Origin: Pseudomonas sp. dw_612
GTDB lineage: Bacteria; Pseudomonadota; Gammaproteobacteria; Pseudomonadales; Pseudomonadaceae
DNA length: 64,000 nt
Assembly: GCF_018449725.1 (NCBI RefSeq)
Contig: NZ_JAAVVC010000003.1
Location: forward strand, 62,001-126,000
Direction of reading: 5' to 3'
Shown here piece after piece: positions 34,291 through 45,415 of the stretch (position 1 is the stretch's first letter; each line of letters opens with the position of its first letter). The position numbers were made by a program, and so were the translations under genes. Under the pieces are notes generated by a model. The model saw only the letters and a list, made by a program, of their open reading frames with translations. It was not told where the DNA came from and did no database searches.

Positions 34291-35112
34291 TTACAAGGCC
34301 AATTGGCGACGAAGCTCGGCCAACACTGGCGCCGTATCCGGCCGCACGCCGCGCCACAGGAAAAAGGCTTCCGCCGCCTGCTCGGCCAGCATCCCCAACC
34401 CGTCCATCACCACCGCCGCGCCGTGTTCGCTGGCCCAACGGCAGAACGAGGTCGGTTCCTTGCCGTACATCATGTCGTAGCACAGCGTTCTGCCCGGCTC
34501 GATCAAGCTTCCGGCAATCGGCGGTACATCGCCTGACAGGCTGGCGGACGTGGCGTTGATGATCAGGTCCACCGGCTCCTGCAACCAATCGAAGCCACTG
34601 GCGGACACCGGTCCCAGGTCGGCAAACAATTGCGCCAGCAACTCGGCTTTTTCCACCGTGCGGTTGGCGATGATCAGCGACGCCGGTTGTTCGGCCAGCA
34701 ATGGCTCCAAGGCACCGCGCACCGCGCCGCCAGCACCCAGTAGCAGGATGCGTTTGCCCTTGAGGCTGAAATGGGCGTTGACCGTCAGGTCGCGCACCAG
34801 CCCGGCGCCGTCGGTGTTGTCGCCCAACAACGTGCCGTCGGCCAGTTTGCTCAAGGTGTTGACCGCACCGGCCCGCTGCGCACGCGGCGTCAGGCTGTCG
34901 GCCAGGCGATAGGCGTCTTCCTTGAACGGCACGGTGACATTTGCCCCATGGCCTTCAGCAAAAAATGCCCGGGCGAAGTCGGAAAAGTCGTCGAGCGGCG
35001 CCAGCGAGGTGCTGTAGTCCAACGGCTCACCGGTCTGCTCGGCAAACAGACGATGGATCAGCGGCGACTTGCTGTGGCCAATCGGGTTACCGAAAACGAC
35101 GTAACGATCCAT
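34291..35112 (-). CDS. aroE: Shikimate dehydrogenase AroE
   Basis: A 273-residue NADP-dependent reductase that converts 3-dehydroshikimate to shikimate. Visible motifs are [12 protein letters not shown] (substrate Ser residues), [11 protein letters not shown] (catalytic Lys), [11 protein letters not shown] (catalytic Asp) and the Rossmann [10 protein letters not shown]. The start [10 protein letters not shown] is preferred over the upstream MVGQ frame. It follows hemF with an 11-bp gap, the standard Pseudomonas hemF-aroE pair. Confidence 0.97.
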   Translation of the reverse strand: MDRYVVFGNPIGHSKSPLIHRLFAEQTGEPLDYSTSLAPLDDFSDFARAFFAEGHGANVTVPFKEDAYRLADSLTPRAQRAGAVNTLSKLADGTLLGDNTDGAGLVRDLTVNAHFSLKGKRILLLGAGGAVRGALEPLLAEQPASLIIANRTVEKAELLAQLFADLGPVSASGFDWLQEPVDLIINATSASLSGDVPPIAGSLIEPGRTLCYDMMYGKEPTSFCRWASEHGAAVVMDGLGMLAEQAAEAFFLWRGVRPDTAPVLAELRRQLAL

Positions 35113-35123
35113 CAGAATTCCTC

Positions 35124-36062
<939 letters not shown>

Positions 36063-36202
36063 CTACGCGGCGCGCCATGGGAGCGGGGGCCGGCGCAAAT
36101 GGGCGCGTAGCATAACATTGCAGGCAGGCGCGCCGCAGTTGACGAAGATCAAGCTTAGGAGTCCGATAGGGAGCTTCGTAATGCGACCTAAGGAGAGTTC
36201 TG

Positions 36203-37180
36203 ATGGCAAAGCGTATTCAATTCCGCGCCCATGGCGGCCCCGAAGTGCTCGAGTATGTCGATTACCAACCCGCCGAGCCCGGCCCGCAGCAAGTGCGTGT
36301 CACCAATAAGGCCATCGGCCTGAACTTCATCGATACCTATTTCCGCAGCGGCCTCTATCCGCCGCCGGCATTGCCGTCGGGCCTGGGCTCGGAAGGCGCG
36401 GGCGTGGTCGAAGCGGTGGGCAGCGATGTCACCCGCTTCAAGGTCGGCGATCGCGTGGCCTACGGCAGCGGCCCGTTGGGCGCCTACAGCCAGGTTCACG
36501 TCTTGCCGGAAGCCAATCTGGTGCTGCTGCCGGACGCCATCAGCTTCGAACAGGCCGCCGGTGTGATGCTCAAGGGCCTCACCGTGCAGTACCTGTTGCG
36601 TCAGACTTATGAACTCAAGGGCGGCGAAACCATCCTGTTCCACGCGGCGGCGGGCGGTGTCGGTTCCCTGGCGTGCCAGTGGGCCAAAGCATTGGGCGTG
36701 AAGCTGATCGGCACCGTCAGTTCGGCGGAGAAAGCCGCACTGGCCAAGGCCAACGGCGCCTGGGCGACCATCGATTACAGCCACGAAAACGTCGCACAAC
36801 GGGTGCTGGAATTGACTGACGGGAAAAAAGTCCCGGTGGTGTACGACGGCGTGGGCAAGGACACTTGGCTGACGTCGCTGGACAGCGTGTCGCCTCGGGG
36901 CCTGGTGGTGAGTTTCGGTAATGCCTCGGGTGCGGTGGACGGGGTGAACCTGGGGATTCTGTCGGCGAAGGGTTCGCTGTACGTGACCCGGCCGACCCTG
37001 GCGACTTATGCCAATAACGCCGAGAACCTGCAGCGCATGGCGGATGAGCTGTTCGAGATGATCATCAGTGGCAAGGTGACGGTGGATATCAGCCAGAAGT
37101 ATCCGTTGGCTGAAGCGGCGAAGGCACAGACCGAGTTGTCGGCGCGGCGGACGACGGGGTCGACTGTTCTGTTGCCTTGA
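36203..37180 (+). CDS. qor: NADPH:quinone oxidoreductase Qor
   Basis: A 325-residue zinc-independent medium-chain dehydrogenase/reductase. It has the quinone oxidoreductase signature in GEIILFHAAAGGVG-like form (GGETILFHAAAGGVGSLACQ), the N-terminal NKAIGLNFIDTYFRSGLYP, and no zinc-binding cysteines. It reduces quinones with NADPH. It has a strong AAGGAGAG ribosome-binding site and is divergent from hemF; this gene order matches P. aeruginosa. Confidence 0.96.
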   Translation: MAKRIQFRAHGGPEVLEYVDYQPAEPGPQQVRVTNKAIGLNFIDTYFRSGLYPPPALPSGLGSEGAGVVEAVGSDVTRFKVGDRVAYGSGPLGAYSQVHVLPEANLVLLPDAISFEQAAGVMLKGLTVQYLLRQTYELKGGETILFHAAAGGVGSLACQWAKALGVKLIGTVSSAEKAALAKANGAWATIDYSHENVAQRVLELTDGKKVPVVYDGVGKDTWLTSLDSVSPRGLVVSFGNASGAVDGVNLGILSAKGSLYVTRPTLATYANNAENLQRMADELFEMIISGKVTVDISQKYPLAEAAKAQTELSARRTTGSTVLLP

Positions 37181-37187
37181 GGACGCC

Positions 37188-37276
37188 TTCGCGGGCAAGC
37201 CTCGCTCCTACAAGGTCGAGTCGTTCACACACCATGAGAACGACTCAAACCTGTAGGAGCGAGGCTTGCCCGCGAA
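37188..37276. repeat. REP palindrome pair, GCGGGCAAGC/CTCCTACA family, copy 5
   Basis: Arms TTCGCGGGCAAGCCTCGCTC and GAGGCTTGCCCGCGAA lie around a spacer that itself contains GAGTCGTT/AACGACTC, between convergent qor and tsaC. Confidence 0.9.
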
Positions 37277-37292
37277 GAACGATGACGCGGTA

Positions 37293-37850
37293 TCAGCCCT
37301 GACGCACCACATGCCCCGTCGCCAGATCCCGAATCACACTCGGGTTCTTGCGCCCGCCCAGATTCCCACCCAGCACGCCATCGATTTGCCCACGGAAATA
37401 CTGCTCGACGCGAATCCGCGTGCGCGCGGCCGGCCGACCTTGCGGGTTGGCGGAGGTGGACACCAGCGGCCCGACCAACGCACACAAATCCCGCACCAAC
37501 GGATGATCGCTGACCCGCAGCGCTACCGTTTCATGCATACCGGTAATCCATAGCGGCAACAGATTCTGGTGCGGTACCAGCCAGGTGTTCGGTCCTGGCC
37601 AGGTGCTGGCCATACGGTCCATCCACAGTTCCGGGAAATCTTCGAAGAGGAAGTCGAACTGGCGAATGTTGTCGGCGACCAGGATCAGGCCTTTTTCCAT
37701 GGACCGGCCCTTGATCATCAATAAACGCTCAACCGCCTCTTCGTCCCACGGGTCGCAACCCAGGCCCCAGACGGCTTCGGTTGGGTAGGCAATCACCGCT
37801 CCTGCGCGAATTGCTTGTGCGGCTTGTTGCACCCGCCAGCTGTTGACCAT
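37293..37850 (-). CDS. tsaC: Threonylcarbamoyl-AMP synthase TsaC
   Basis: A 185-residue YrdC-domain protein that makes threonylcarbamoyl-AMP from Thr, bicarbonate and ATP for t6A37 tRNA modification. Motifs are [15 protein letters not shown], the [12 protein letters not shown] loop and the nucleotide-binding [14 protein letters not shown]. Length is that of the short TsaC form, without the Sua5 domain. It neighbours dprA in the usual Pseudomonas order. Confidence 0.96.
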   Translation of the reverse strand: MVNSWRVQQAAQAIRAGAVIAYPTEAVWGLGCDPWDEEAVERLLMIKGRSMEKGLILVADNIRQFDFLFEDFPELWMDRMASTWPGPNTWLVPHQNLLPLWITGMHETVALRVSDHPLVRDLCALVGPLVSTSANPQGRPAARTRIRVEQYFRGQIDGVLGGNLGGRKNPSVIRDLATGHVVRQG

Positions 37851-37904
37851 GAAAAACTCTCCGGAATAAGGCTCTGCGCAGTTTACCGATCTTCCTTATA
37901 AAAC

Positions 37905-39005
37905 CTAGCTCACCCGCGCAAACCAGCGCCCGTTTTCGCACACCGCCCGACCGTCCATTTCCAATTCCGTCAACGCCGCCAGCACTTTGGGCAAGGCCCA
38001 GCCGCTGCTGTGTGCCAACGCTTCGCTGGTGTGGGGCGCGGCGTGCAGCAACATCAGCAGCGGATGAGTTGCCTGCGGTGTTTCGGTGGACAACGGCAAC
38101 TGCTGCCAGCCGCGCAACGCTTCGAGGATATGTTCGATGGTTTCCACCAACAGCGCACCGTCGCGGATCAATTGATGACAGCCCTTGGCGCCGGGGTGAT
38201 GAATTGATCCGGGAATCGCATACACCTCCCGACCTTGCTCCGCCGCAAGCCTGGCGGTAATCAACGAACCACTGGCCACACTGGCCTCCACCACCAGCAC
38301 GCCGAGGGACAAACCGCTGATGATCCGGTTGCGCCGGGGAAAGTTGCTGGCGGTCGGGCCGGCGTCCAGCGGGAACTCCGAAAGCACCGCGCTGCCCGAG
38401 GCAATCATGGCGTCTGCCAGCCGCCGGTTGCGCTGTGGATAAAACTTTTCAAGACCCGTGCCAAGCACGCCGACCGTTTGGCCGCCCACGTCCAAAGCCG
38501 CTTGGTGCGCGGCAGCATCAATGCCCAAGGCCAGACCGCTGGTAATGACGAATCCGGCACCGGCCAGACTGCGGGAAAACGCGGCGGCGGTGTCCATGCC
38601 CGGCCTCGATGCGCGGCGACTGCCGACCATCGCCAGTTGCGGTTTTTCCAGGATCTGCGGATCCCCAGCGACGAACAACAGCGGCGGTGCGTCGCTGATT
38701 TCTGCGAGCAACGCCGGGTACTCGGGCTGGTCCCACATCAGCAAATGCTGGCCCGGACGCTCTAGCCAGGCCAATGCGTGGCTGGCGCCGTCGCGGATTT
38801 CACCGGAGCGTCGGGCCTCGGCGCTGGCTGCCGGCAACCCCAGTGCACGCCAGGCACTGGCCGGTGCGCTGATGGCTTTTGACGCCGAGCCGAAGGCTCC
38901 AAGCAGTTTTTTAAATCGCGCCGGCCCCAGCTCAGGCAAGCGATGCAGACGTAAACGCGCCTCCAGTTCCGCAGGGGAAACCGGGGTAAAAGCAGAGAGC
39001 GACAT
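37905..39005 (-). CDS. dprA: DNA processing protein DprA
   Basis: A 366-residue DprA/Smf protein that loads RecA on incoming single-stranded DNA during transformation. The N-terminal helical (SAM-like) region is followed by the Rossmann domain (MVGSRRASRPG, SGLALGIDAAAHQAAL, GLEKFYPQRNRRL, EFPLDAGPTASNFPRRNRIISGLS) and a C-terminal winged helix (ALAHSSGWALPKVLAALTELEMDGR). It lies downstream of the LysM gene on the same strand and 54 bp upstream of tsaC. A perfect DnaA 9-mer is inside it. Confidence 0.96.
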   Translation of the reverse strand: MSLSAFTPVSPAELEARLRLHRLPELGPARFKKLLGAFGSASKAISAPASAWRALGLPAASAEARRSGEIRDGASHALAWLERPGQHLLMWDQPEYPALLAEISDAPPLLFVAGDPQILEKPQLAMVGSRRASRPGMDTAAAFSRSLAGAGFVITSGLALGIDAAAHQAALDVGGQTVGVLGTGLEKFYPQRNRRLADAMIASGSAVLSEFPLDAGPTASNFPRRNRIISGLSLGVLVVEASVASGSLITARLAAEQGREVYAIPGSIHHPGAKGCHQLIRDGALLVETIEHILEALRGWQQLPLSTETPQATHPLLMLLHAAPHTSEALAHSSGWALPKVLAALTELEMDGRAVCENGRWFARVS

Positions 39006-39084
39006 GGATCATCCTTGATCGTTATGAGCCCCGTTCAAACGGGAATAAGCTGTGGATAACTCTGTTGGTAACTTGTGGAGCAGG

Positions 39085-40110
39085 CTAAGGATTTCGCACC
39101 TTATCCAGCACTGCCAAGGAGCGCGATGCGTTGAGGACCAACCCGTAACTAAGTTTGTCGTAGGTGCGGAAAACCATCAGCAAACCGGCGCGCTCATCGG
39201 GGATTTTCAGCGGCTGGCCGGTGACCCGGTCGCGCACGGTTTCGCCGGTTTTCATCACCACCAGCACGTTGCCCTCGGCCAGCCCATCCCGTTGCCCCTT
39301 GTTCAGCGTGACCACGTCCATCGCACCAATCTGCGTGACGCCGCGTGGCACATCGATGATCAGGCCGTTGATCTCGGTTTTCGGCGCGCTGGGCATGAAG
39401 GTCGAATTGATCGCTCGCTCTTCGCCGCTGAACAAACGGTCGCCGAGGCGCACTTCCTGGGTGGTACGTTGCAGCGCCAGGGTGGCGACATCGCCTTCGG
39501 TCGCGACAATTTCGCCGCCGCCAATGTCGTCGGCGTTGATCCCCAGGAACTCCTTGCTCTGCGGATCGGTGTAGACCTTGCCCTGGCGGAAGATGCCGTA
39601 CACCGGCTGGTTCGGGTCGAAATGCCCACGCGCGAAAATGCGGTCACCGGTGCCACTGAGCACCCGCTCGGCATCGCCGGCGACGATGTAAGGCGCCTTG
39701 TCGAAGTCCTCGACCTTGTCGACGATGCGGTTGCTCAGCAGAAAACTGTTGATCGATTGCAGCGGAATGCTCGGGATCGCATCGGCCACCGGGCTGCTGC
39801 GGATCCGTGGCGAGAGTTTGATGGTGCCCCGGGACTCGCCGCGATTGAGGGTCAGGCGAGGCTGGCCGTTGACGTAGACCAGCGTCAGCGAGTCGCCCGG
39901 ATAGATGAGATTGGGGTTCTGGATCTGTGGATTGACTTGCCACAGCTCGGGCCATTTCCACGGCTCACGCAGAAATTTCCCGGAGATGTCCCAAAGTGTG
40001 TCCCCCCTTACCACCGTGTATTGCTGCGGAAAACCTTCCTTGAGTTGCACTTGCCCGTGCGCCAAACCGGCCGAGGCCAGAAGGAGCAAGGCGAGTAGTG
40101 ATTTCCTCAT
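39085..40110 (-). CDS. LysM peptidoglycan-binding protein (TsaP-like)
   Basis: A 341-residue secreted protein: signal peptide (1-19), a LysM domain at about 30-80 ([38 protein letters not shown]) and a longer FlgT-like C-terminal region. In Pseudomonas and Neisseria such proteins (TsaP) bind peptidoglycan and help seat the type IV pilus secretin, though in Pseudomonas the phenotype is mild. It is divergent from def and precedes dprA. Confidence 0.88.
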   Translation of the reverse strand: MRKSLLALLLLASAGLAHGQVQLKEGFPQQYTVVRGDTLWDISGKFLREPWKWPELWQVNPQIQNPNLIYPGDSLTLVYVNGQPRLTLNRGESRGTIKLSPRIRSSPVADAIPSIPLQSINSFLLSNRIVDKVEDFDKAPYIVAGDAERVLSGTGDRIFARGHFDPNQPVYGIFRQGKVYTDPQSKEFLGINADDIGGGEIVATEGDVATLALQRTTQEVRLGDRLFSGEERAINSTFMPSAPKTEINGLIIDVPRGVTQIGAMDVVTLNKGQRDGLAEGNVLVVMKTGETVRDRVTGQPLKIPDERAGLLMVFRTYDKLSYGLVLNASRSLAVLDKVRNP

Positions 40111-40277
40111 GCGGTGAATCCCTTTATTATGTGCGTTCGCGTAAAACGCCAGAGCCCCCGTGGCTCGCTCCTGGCTCTTGTCAAAGAAAGGAGCTACGTT
40201 TTACAACGGTAGCCTGCATCTTCGGACCCGCCAGGCCATCGACCCGACTTTACCTCACACGTGCAGCAATTAAGCTT

Positions 40278-40784
40278 ATGGCCATTTTAGACATCCTCGA
40301 ATTTCCCGACTCGCGCCTGCGCACTATCGCCAAACCTGTGGCCGTAGTGGACGACGAAGTGCGTCAGTTGGTCGATGACATGTTTGAAACAATGTATGAA
40401 GCGCCAGGCATCGGCCTCGCCGCGACCCAGGTCAACGTGCACAAACGTATCGTCGTGATGGACCTCTCCGAAGACCGTAGCGAACCGCGGGTGTTCATCA
40501 ACCCCGAGTTCGAAACCCTGACCGACGAGATGGAGCAATACCAGGAAGGCTGCCTCTCGGTGCCGGGCTTCTACGAAAACGTCGATCGCCCGCAAAAGGT
40601 CAGGATCAAGGCCCTGGACCGCGACGGCCAACCTTACGAACTGATCGCCGAAGGCCTGCTCGCCGTGTGCATCCAGCATGAATGCGACCACCTCAACGGC
40701 AAGTTGTTCGTCGATTACCTGTCCAATCTCAAACGCGACCGAATCAAGAAGAAACTGGAAAAGCTCCATCGCCAGAACGCTTGA
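40278..40784 (+). CDS. def: Peptide deformylase
   Basis: A 168-residue metalloenzyme that removes the formyl group from nascent proteins. All three motifs are present: GIGLAATQ (44-51), EGCLSVPG and QHECDHLNG with the metal-binding HExxH-type ligands. The ATG giving [14 protein letters not shown] is the standard start; the longer open frame upstream is untranslated leader. It leads the def-fmt-rsmB-trkA group, though a terminator separates it from fmt. Confidence 0.97.
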   Translation: MAILDILEFPDSRLRTIAKPVAVVDDEVRQLVDDMFETMYEAPGIGLAATQVNVHKRIVVMDLSEDRSEPRVFINPEFETLTDEMEQYQEGCLSVPGFYENVDRPQKVRIKALDRDGQPYELIAEGLLAVCIQHECDHLNGKLFVDYLSNLKRDRIKKKLEKLHRQNA

Positions 40785-40796
40785 TGCCCTCCTTTC

Positions 40797-40828
40797 AAAG
40801 GCTTGCTGCGGCAAGCCTTTTTCTTTTG
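40797..40828 (+). terminator. Terminator or attenuator between def and fmt
   Basis: The perfect 10-bp stem AAAGGCTTGC / GCAAGCCTTT with loop TGCG is followed by TTCTTTT. It lies in the 70-bp gap between def and fmt, so read-through must be partial if the genes are co-transcribed. Confidence 0.75.
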
Positions 40829-40854
40829 CGACTGCTTTGTAATAGAGAGTTTCC

Positions 40855-41814
40855 ATGACTGAGCCACTGCGCATCGTCTTTGCCGGCACCCCGGAATTCG
40901 CCGCCGAACACCTCAAGGCCCTGCTCGCCAGCCCTTATGAGATCGTCGCGGTCTACACCCAACCGGACCGTCCGGCGGGTCGCGGGCAAAAACTGATGCC
41001 GAGCCCGGTCAAGCAGTTGGCTCTGGAAAACAATATCCCGGTGCTGCAACCGCCAACCCTGCGCAACGAAGAGGCCCAGGCAGAACTGGCCGCATTGAAG
41101 CCGGATTTGCTGGTGGTGGTCGCCTACGGCCTGATCCTGCCGCAAGTGGTGCTGGATATTCCGCGCCTGGGCTGCATCAACAGCCACGCCTCGCTGCTGC
41201 CACGCTGGCGCGGTGCGGCGCCGATCCAGCGTGCCGTCGAAGCGGGCGACAGCGAAAGCGGCGTAACCGTGATGCGCATGGAACTGGGCCTCGACACCGG
41301 GCCGATGCTGCTGAAAGTCACCACGCCGATCACCGGCGAAGACACTGGGGGCAGCCTCCACGACCGTTTGGCGCAAATGGGCCCACCGGCAGTGGTTCAA
41401 GCGATTGCTGGCCTCGCCGCCGGCACGCTGGAAGGCGAAGTGCAGGACGACAGCCTCGCCACCTACGCACACAAATTGAACAAAGACGAAGCACGCATCG
41501 ACTGGAGCCGTCCGGCGGTTGAGCTGGAACGCCTGGTTCGCGCCTTCAACCCTTGGCCGGTCACCCACAGCCCCCTGAACGGCGAAGCACTGAAAGTGTT
41601 GGCCGCGAGCCTCGCCGAAGGGCAGGGCGCGCCGGGGGAAATCCTCGGCGCCAGCAAGGACGGTTTGATCGTCGCCTGCGGCGAGCAGGCCTTGTGCCTG
41701 ACCCGTCTGCAATTGCCCGGCGGCAAGGCGCTGAACTTCAGCGATTTGTTCAACAGCCGTCGTGAGAAATTCGCCATCGGCACCGTGCTCGGTCAAGCGG
41801 CGGACGCTCAATGA
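40855..41814 (+). CDS. fmt: Methionyl-tRNA formyltransferase
   Basis: A 319-residue enzyme that formylates Met-tRNAfMet with 10-formyl-THF. It shows [12 protein letters not shown], the catalytic block [20 protein letters not shown] (Asn and His) and the Asp-containing [11 protein letters not shown], with the C-terminal tRNA-binding OB fold. Its stop overlaps the rsmB start by 4 bp (ATGA), a coupled pair. Confidence 0.98.
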   Translation: MTEPLRIVFAGTPEFAAEHLKALLASPYEIVAVYTQPDRPAGRGQKLMPSPVKQLALENNIPVLQPPTLRNEEAQAELAALKPDLLVVVAYGLILPQVVLDIPRLGCINSHASLLPRWRGAAPIQRAVEAGDSESGVTVMRMELGLDTGPMLLKVTTPITGEDTGGSLHDRLAQMGPPAVVQAIAGLAAGTLEGEVQDDSLATYAHKLNKDEARIDWSRPAVELERLVRAFNPWPVTHSPLNGEALKVLAASLAEGQGAPGEILGASKDGLIVACGEQALCLTRLQLPGGKALNFSDLFNSRREKFAIGTVLGQAADAQ

Positions 41815-43121
41815 ACCCGCGTCTGGCCGCCGCCAAGGCACTCGCCGCTGTCCTGAACGGAAAAGCCTCGCTCAACAGTTCATTGCCGACACAAATGGAC
41901 AAGGTCGAAGACCGCGATCGCGGCTTCACCCAGGACCTGGCGTTCGGCACCGCGCGCTGGCAGCCACGCTTGTCGGCGCTGGCCGCCAAATTGTTGCAGA
42001 AGCCATTCAAGGCTGCCGACGCCGATGTCGAGGCGTTGTTGCTGGTCGGCCTCTATCAACTGCTTTACACCCGCGTCCCGGCCCACGCCGCCATCGGCGA
42101 AACCGTCGGTTGCGCCGACAAGCTGAAAAAGCCCTGGGCCAAAGCCTTGCTCAACGCCGTGCTGCGTCGCGCCCAACGGGAAAGCGAAGCGCTGCTGGCG
42201 GAGCTCGAACACGATCCGGTGGTGCGCACCGCCCACCCGCGCTGGCTGCAAAAATCCCTGAAGGCTTTCTGGCCTGAGCAGTGGGAAGCCATTTGCGCGG
42301 CGAACAACGCGCATCCGCCGATGATTCTGCGGGTCAACCGTCGCCATCAGACCCGCGATGCGTATATCGGCTTGCTAAGTGAAGCCGGCATCGCCGCCAA
42401 CCCGTGCGTTTACAGCCGTGACGGCATCATCCTCGACGCCGCCGCCGACGTGCGCAGCCTGCCGGGTTTCGCCGAAGGCTGGATCAGCGTGCAAGATGAA
42501 GCCGCGCAACTGGCCGCCGATTTGCTCGACCTCGCGCCGGGCCAACGGGTGCTCGACGCCTGCTGTGCACCCGGCGGCAAGACCTGCCACATCCTGGAAG
42601 CCGAGCCTGCACTGGCCGGCGTGGTGGCGGTGGACCTGGAAGCCAAGCGTCTGGTGCGCGTACGGGAAAACCTTGCACGCCTGGGCCTCAGCGCCGAGCT
42701 GATCGCCGCCGACGGCCGCGACACCGCCACCTGGTGGGACGGCAAACCGTTCCAACGGATCTTGCTCGACGCGCCATGCTCGGCCACCGGTGTGATCCGG
42801 CGTCACCCGGACATCAAGTTGACGCGCCAACCCGACGACATCGCCGCACTCGCGGTACTTCAGGGCGAACTGCTCGACGCCATGTGGATAACATTGGAAG
42901 TCGGCGGGATTCTGCTGTACGCCACCTGCTCGACATTGCCGACCGAGAACACCGAAGTCATCGAAGCCTTCCTCGCCCGCACGCCGGGCGCCCGTGAGCT
43001 GGACCTGGCCACCACGGCCGGGATCAAACAGCCTCATGGTCGCCAATTGCTGGCCCAGGAAGGCGGGCACGACGGGTTCTACTACGCCAAGCTGATCAAG
43101 ATTGCCGCCGCGCGCGGTTAA
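41811..43121 (+). CDS. rsmB: 16S rRNA m5C967 methyltransferase RsmB
   Basis: A 436-residue enzyme (Sun/Fmu). The N-terminal NusB-like domain (about 1-140) precedes a SAM-dependent methyltransferase with [15 protein letters not shown] (SAM site) and two catalytic cysteines in [17 protein letters not shown] and [14 protein letters not shown]. It methylates C967 in 16S rRNA. It is translationally coupled to fmt and followed by trkA after 24 bp. Confidence 0.97.
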   Translation: MNPRLAAAKALAAVLNGKASLNSSLPTQMDKVEDRDRGFTQDLAFGTARWQPRLSALAAKLLQKPFKAADADVEALLLVGLYQLLYTRVPAHAAIGETVGCADKLKKPWAKALLNAVLRRAQRESEALLAELEHDPVVRTAHPRWLQKSLKAFWPEQWEAICAANNAHPPMILRVNRRHQTRDAYIGLLSEAGIAANPCVYSRDGIILDAAADVRSLPGFAEGWISVQDEAAQLAADLLDLAPGQRVLDACCAPGGKTCHILEAEPALAGVVAVDLEAKRLVRVRENLARLGLSAELIAADGRDTATWWDGKPFQRILLDAPCSATGVIRRHPDIKLTRQPDDIAALAVLQGELLDAMWITLEVGGILLYATCSTLPTENTEVIEAFLARTPGARELDLATTAGIKQPHGRQLLAQEGGHDGFYYAKLIKIAAARG

Positions 43122-43145
43122 CCGGATTTTCAAGGGAGTGACTGG

Positions 43146-44519
43146 ATGAAGATCATCATCCTCGGCGCGGGGCAGGTCGGCGGTTCGCTGGCGGAACACT
43201 TGGCCAGCGAAGCCAACGACATCACCGTGGTCGACACCGATGGCGAACGCCTGCGCGACCTCGGTGATCGGCTGGACATCCGCACCGTGCAGGGCCGCGC
43301 GTCGTTCCCGACCGTGCTGCGCCAGGCCGGCGCCGATGACGCCGACATGCTGGTGGCCGTCACCAACAGCGACGAAACCAACATGGTCGCCTGTCAGGTC
43401 GCCCACACCCTGTTCCATACGCCGACCAAGATCGCCCGGGTCCGCGAAGCCGCGTACTTGACCCGCGGCGGGCTGTTCAACAACGACGCGATTCCGGTGG
43501 ATGTGCTGATCAGCCCGGAACAAGTGGTCACCAATTACATCAAGCGGCTGATCGAACACCCCGGCGCCTTGCAGGTGATCGACTTCGCCGAAGGCAAAGC
43601 CCAACTGGTGGCGGTGAAGGCATATTACGGCGGGCCGTTGGTGGGTCAGCAGCTGCGGCAGTTGCGCGAACACATGCCGAACGTTGAAACCCGGGTCGCG
43701 GCGATTTTTCGCCGCGACCGACCGATCCTGCCCCAGGGCGATACGGTGATCGAAGCCGACGACGAAGTCTTTTTCATCGCCGCCAAAGCGAATATTCGCG
43801 CAGTGATGAGCGAAATGCGGCGTCTCGATGAAACCTATAAACGCATTGTCATTGCCGGCGGTGGGCAGATCGGTGAACGACTGGCCGAAGCCATCGAAAG
43901 CCGCTATCAGGTGAAGATCATCGAGATGAACCCGGCACGCTGCCGTTACCTCTCGGACACCCTCGACAGCACCGTGGTGTTGCAGGGCAGCGCTTCGGAT
44001 CGCGACTTGCTGCTGGAAGAGAATATTGCCGACGCCGATATCTTCCTGGCCCTGACCAACGATGACGAAGCGAACATCATGTCGTCGTTGCTGGCGAAGC
44101 GCTTGGGCGCGAAGAAGGTGATGACGATCATTAACAACCCGGCCTATGTGGATTTGATCCAGGGCGGCGACATCGACATCGCCATCAGCCCGCAACTGGC
44201 GACCATCGGCACTTTGCTGGCCCACGTGCGCCGTGGCGATATCGTCAGCGTGCACTCATTGCGGCGCGGGGCGGCGGAGGCCATCGAGGCGATTGCCCAT
44301 GGCGATGCGAAGTCGAGCAAGGTGATTGGCAAGGCCATCGAGAACATCGGTTTGCCGCCGGGCACCACCATTGGCGCAATCATTCGTGATGAACAAGTGA
44401 TCATCGCCCACGACAATACGGTGATCGCGGCGGGGGATCATGTGATTCTGTTTCTTGTGGATAAAAAGCATATTCGGGATGTGGAGAAGCTGTTTCATGT
44501 GGGGTTGAGCTTCTTCTGA
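43146..44519 (+). CDS. trkA: Trk system potassium uptake protein TrkA
   Basis: A 457-residue peripheral membrane regulator with two RCK units. Each starts with a Rossmann NAD-binding motif ([17 protein letters not shown] at residue 3 and [17 protein letters not shown] near 234) and ends with a TrkA-C ligand domain. It binds NAD(H) and gates the TrkH/G potassium channels, which are not in this window. Downstream is a REP palindrome. Confidence 0.98.
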   Translation: MKIIILGAGQVGGSLAEHLASEANDITVVDTDGERLRDLGDRLDIRTVQGRASFPTVLRQAGADDADMLVAVTNSDETNMVACQVAHTLFHTPTKIARVREAAYLTRGGLFNNDAIPVDVLISPEQVVTNYIKRLIEHPGALQVIDFAEGKAQLVAVKAYYGGPLVGQQLRQLREHMPNVETRVAAIFRRDRPILPQGDTVIEADDEVFFIAAKANIRAVMSEMRRLDETYKRIVIAGGGQIGERLAEAIESRYQVKIIEMNPARCRYLSDTLDSTVVLQGSASDRDLLLEENIADADIFLALTNDDEANIMSSLLAKRLGAKKVMTIINNPAYVDLIQGGDIDIAISPQLATIGTLLAHVRRGDIVSVHSLRRGAAEAIEAIAHGDAKSSKVIGKAIENIGLPPGTTIGAIIRDEQVIIAHDNTVIAAGDHVILFLVDKKHIRDVEKLFHVGLSFF

Positions 44520-44549
44520 TCCAGCATTTGCGTTGACTGGACTGACCTC

Positions 44550-44643
44550 TTCGCGAGCAAGCCCGCTCCCACAGGGGGATCTCGGCCGTACACAAAAACT
44601 GTGGCCACTGAATATCCACTGTGGGAGCGGGCTTGCTCGCGAA
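44550..44643. repeat. REP palindrome pair, GCGAGCAAGC family, copy 6
   Basis: Arms TTCGCGAGCAAGCCCGCTCC and GGAGCGGGCTTGCTCGCGAA lie around a 45-bp spacer, between trkA and the TPR gene. Confidence 0.92.
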
Positions 44644-44699
44644 GGCAATCTCACTGAACTTCATCAAACCCCTGACACACCTCAACAAGGAATCCACCC

Positions 44700-45014
44700 A
44701 TGATCGAATCCCTGGAAAAAATGCTCGCCAAGGGTGTGGATAACTCACTGCTGCGCTTCGGCCTGGGCAAGGGTTACCTGGATCTTGGGGAAAACGCCAA
44801 GGCAGCCGAGCATTTTCAGCGCTGCGTCGAGTTCGATCCGAAGTATTCGGCAGCGTGGAAATTGTTGGGCAAGGCGCATCTGGCGTTGGCGGACTTTGCC
44901 GCCGCGCGTCAGGCCTGGGAACACGGTCTGGAAGCCGCCCGCGCCCATGGCGACAAGCAGGCCGAGAAGGAAATGGCGGTGTTTCTGAAGAAACTCGAAC
45001 GCCAGGCCCACTGA
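44700..45014 (+). CDS. Small tetratricopeptide-repeat protein
   Basis: A 104-residue protein consisting of about two and a half TPR units (LLRFGLGKGYLDLGENAKAAEHFQRCVEFDPKYSAAWKLLGKAHLALADFAAARQAWEHGLEAARAHGD region, 18-86). TPRs mediate protein contacts; the partner is unknown. An AAGGA ribosome-binding site lies upstream. Its stop abuts the stop of the opposing PilZ gene. A perfect DnaA 9-mer lies near the start of the coding sequence. Confidence 0.85.
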   Translation: MIESLEKMLAKGVDNSLLRFGLGKGYLDLGENAKAAEHFQRCVEFDPKYSAAWKLLGKAHLALADFAAARQAWEHGLEAARAHGDKQAEKEMAVFLKKLERQAH

Positions 45015-45254
45015 TCAGAGATAACGCAGGCCAATCCCTTCGGCATCCACCAGCACCACTTCCATGCGCACGCAGGGTGCGCCTGTGGGTAAGTCCTGCA
45101 CCTGACCATAAACCAAGGCGCCCTTGGGCAACGCCGACAGCGTCGGATGCTTGACGTAGACCCCCGTTGTCGAAAGATTACGGGTCTGGCCCATGCATTC
45201 GCCGAAACTTTCGTGGCTGATCTTGATGCGAAATGATTTGCGGAGTTCGGACAT
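45015..45254 (-). CDS. Small PilZ-domain c-di-GMP binding protein
   Basis: A 79-residue single-domain PilZ protein. The c-di-GMP motif RxxxR is present at 5-9 (RKSFR) and NxSxxG at 26-31 (NLSTTG), so ligand binding is likely. The start is the ATG giving MSELRKSFR; longer frames run into REP sequence. Its effector partner is unknown. It is the standard small PilZ gene near the LpxL-type gene in Pseudomonas and converges on the TPR gene. Confidence 0.87.
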   Translation of the reverse strand: MSELRKSFRIKISHESFGECMGQTRNLSTTGVYVKHPTLSALPKGALVYGQVQDLPTGAPCVRMEVVLVDAEGIGLRYL

Positions 45255-45290
45255 CTTCTGCGCCCTTGCTGAACGTGTTGTGGATAACTT

Positions 45291-45383
45291 TGTAGGAGCA
45301 TGGCTTGCCCGCGAAGGCGATATCCCATCCAACATCAATGTTGAATGTGAAGGCCTCTTCGTGGGCAGGCCTTGCTCCTACAG
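45291..45383. repeat. REP palindrome pair, CTCCTACA family, copy 7
   Basis: Arms TGTAGGAGCATGGCTTGCCC and its imperfect complement GGGCAGGCCTTGCTCCTACA, directly upstream of the PilZ gene. Two perfect DnaA 9-mers flank it at 45279 and 45391. Confidence 0.88.
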
Positions 45384-45415
45384 GTTTGGGTTATCCACAG
45401 AGCGTGCCAATTCCA

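Noticed and set aside
42375-44255. 626-codon minus-strand frame across rsmB and trkA
   Set aside because: Antisense to two essential-type conserved genes; no family match recognised.
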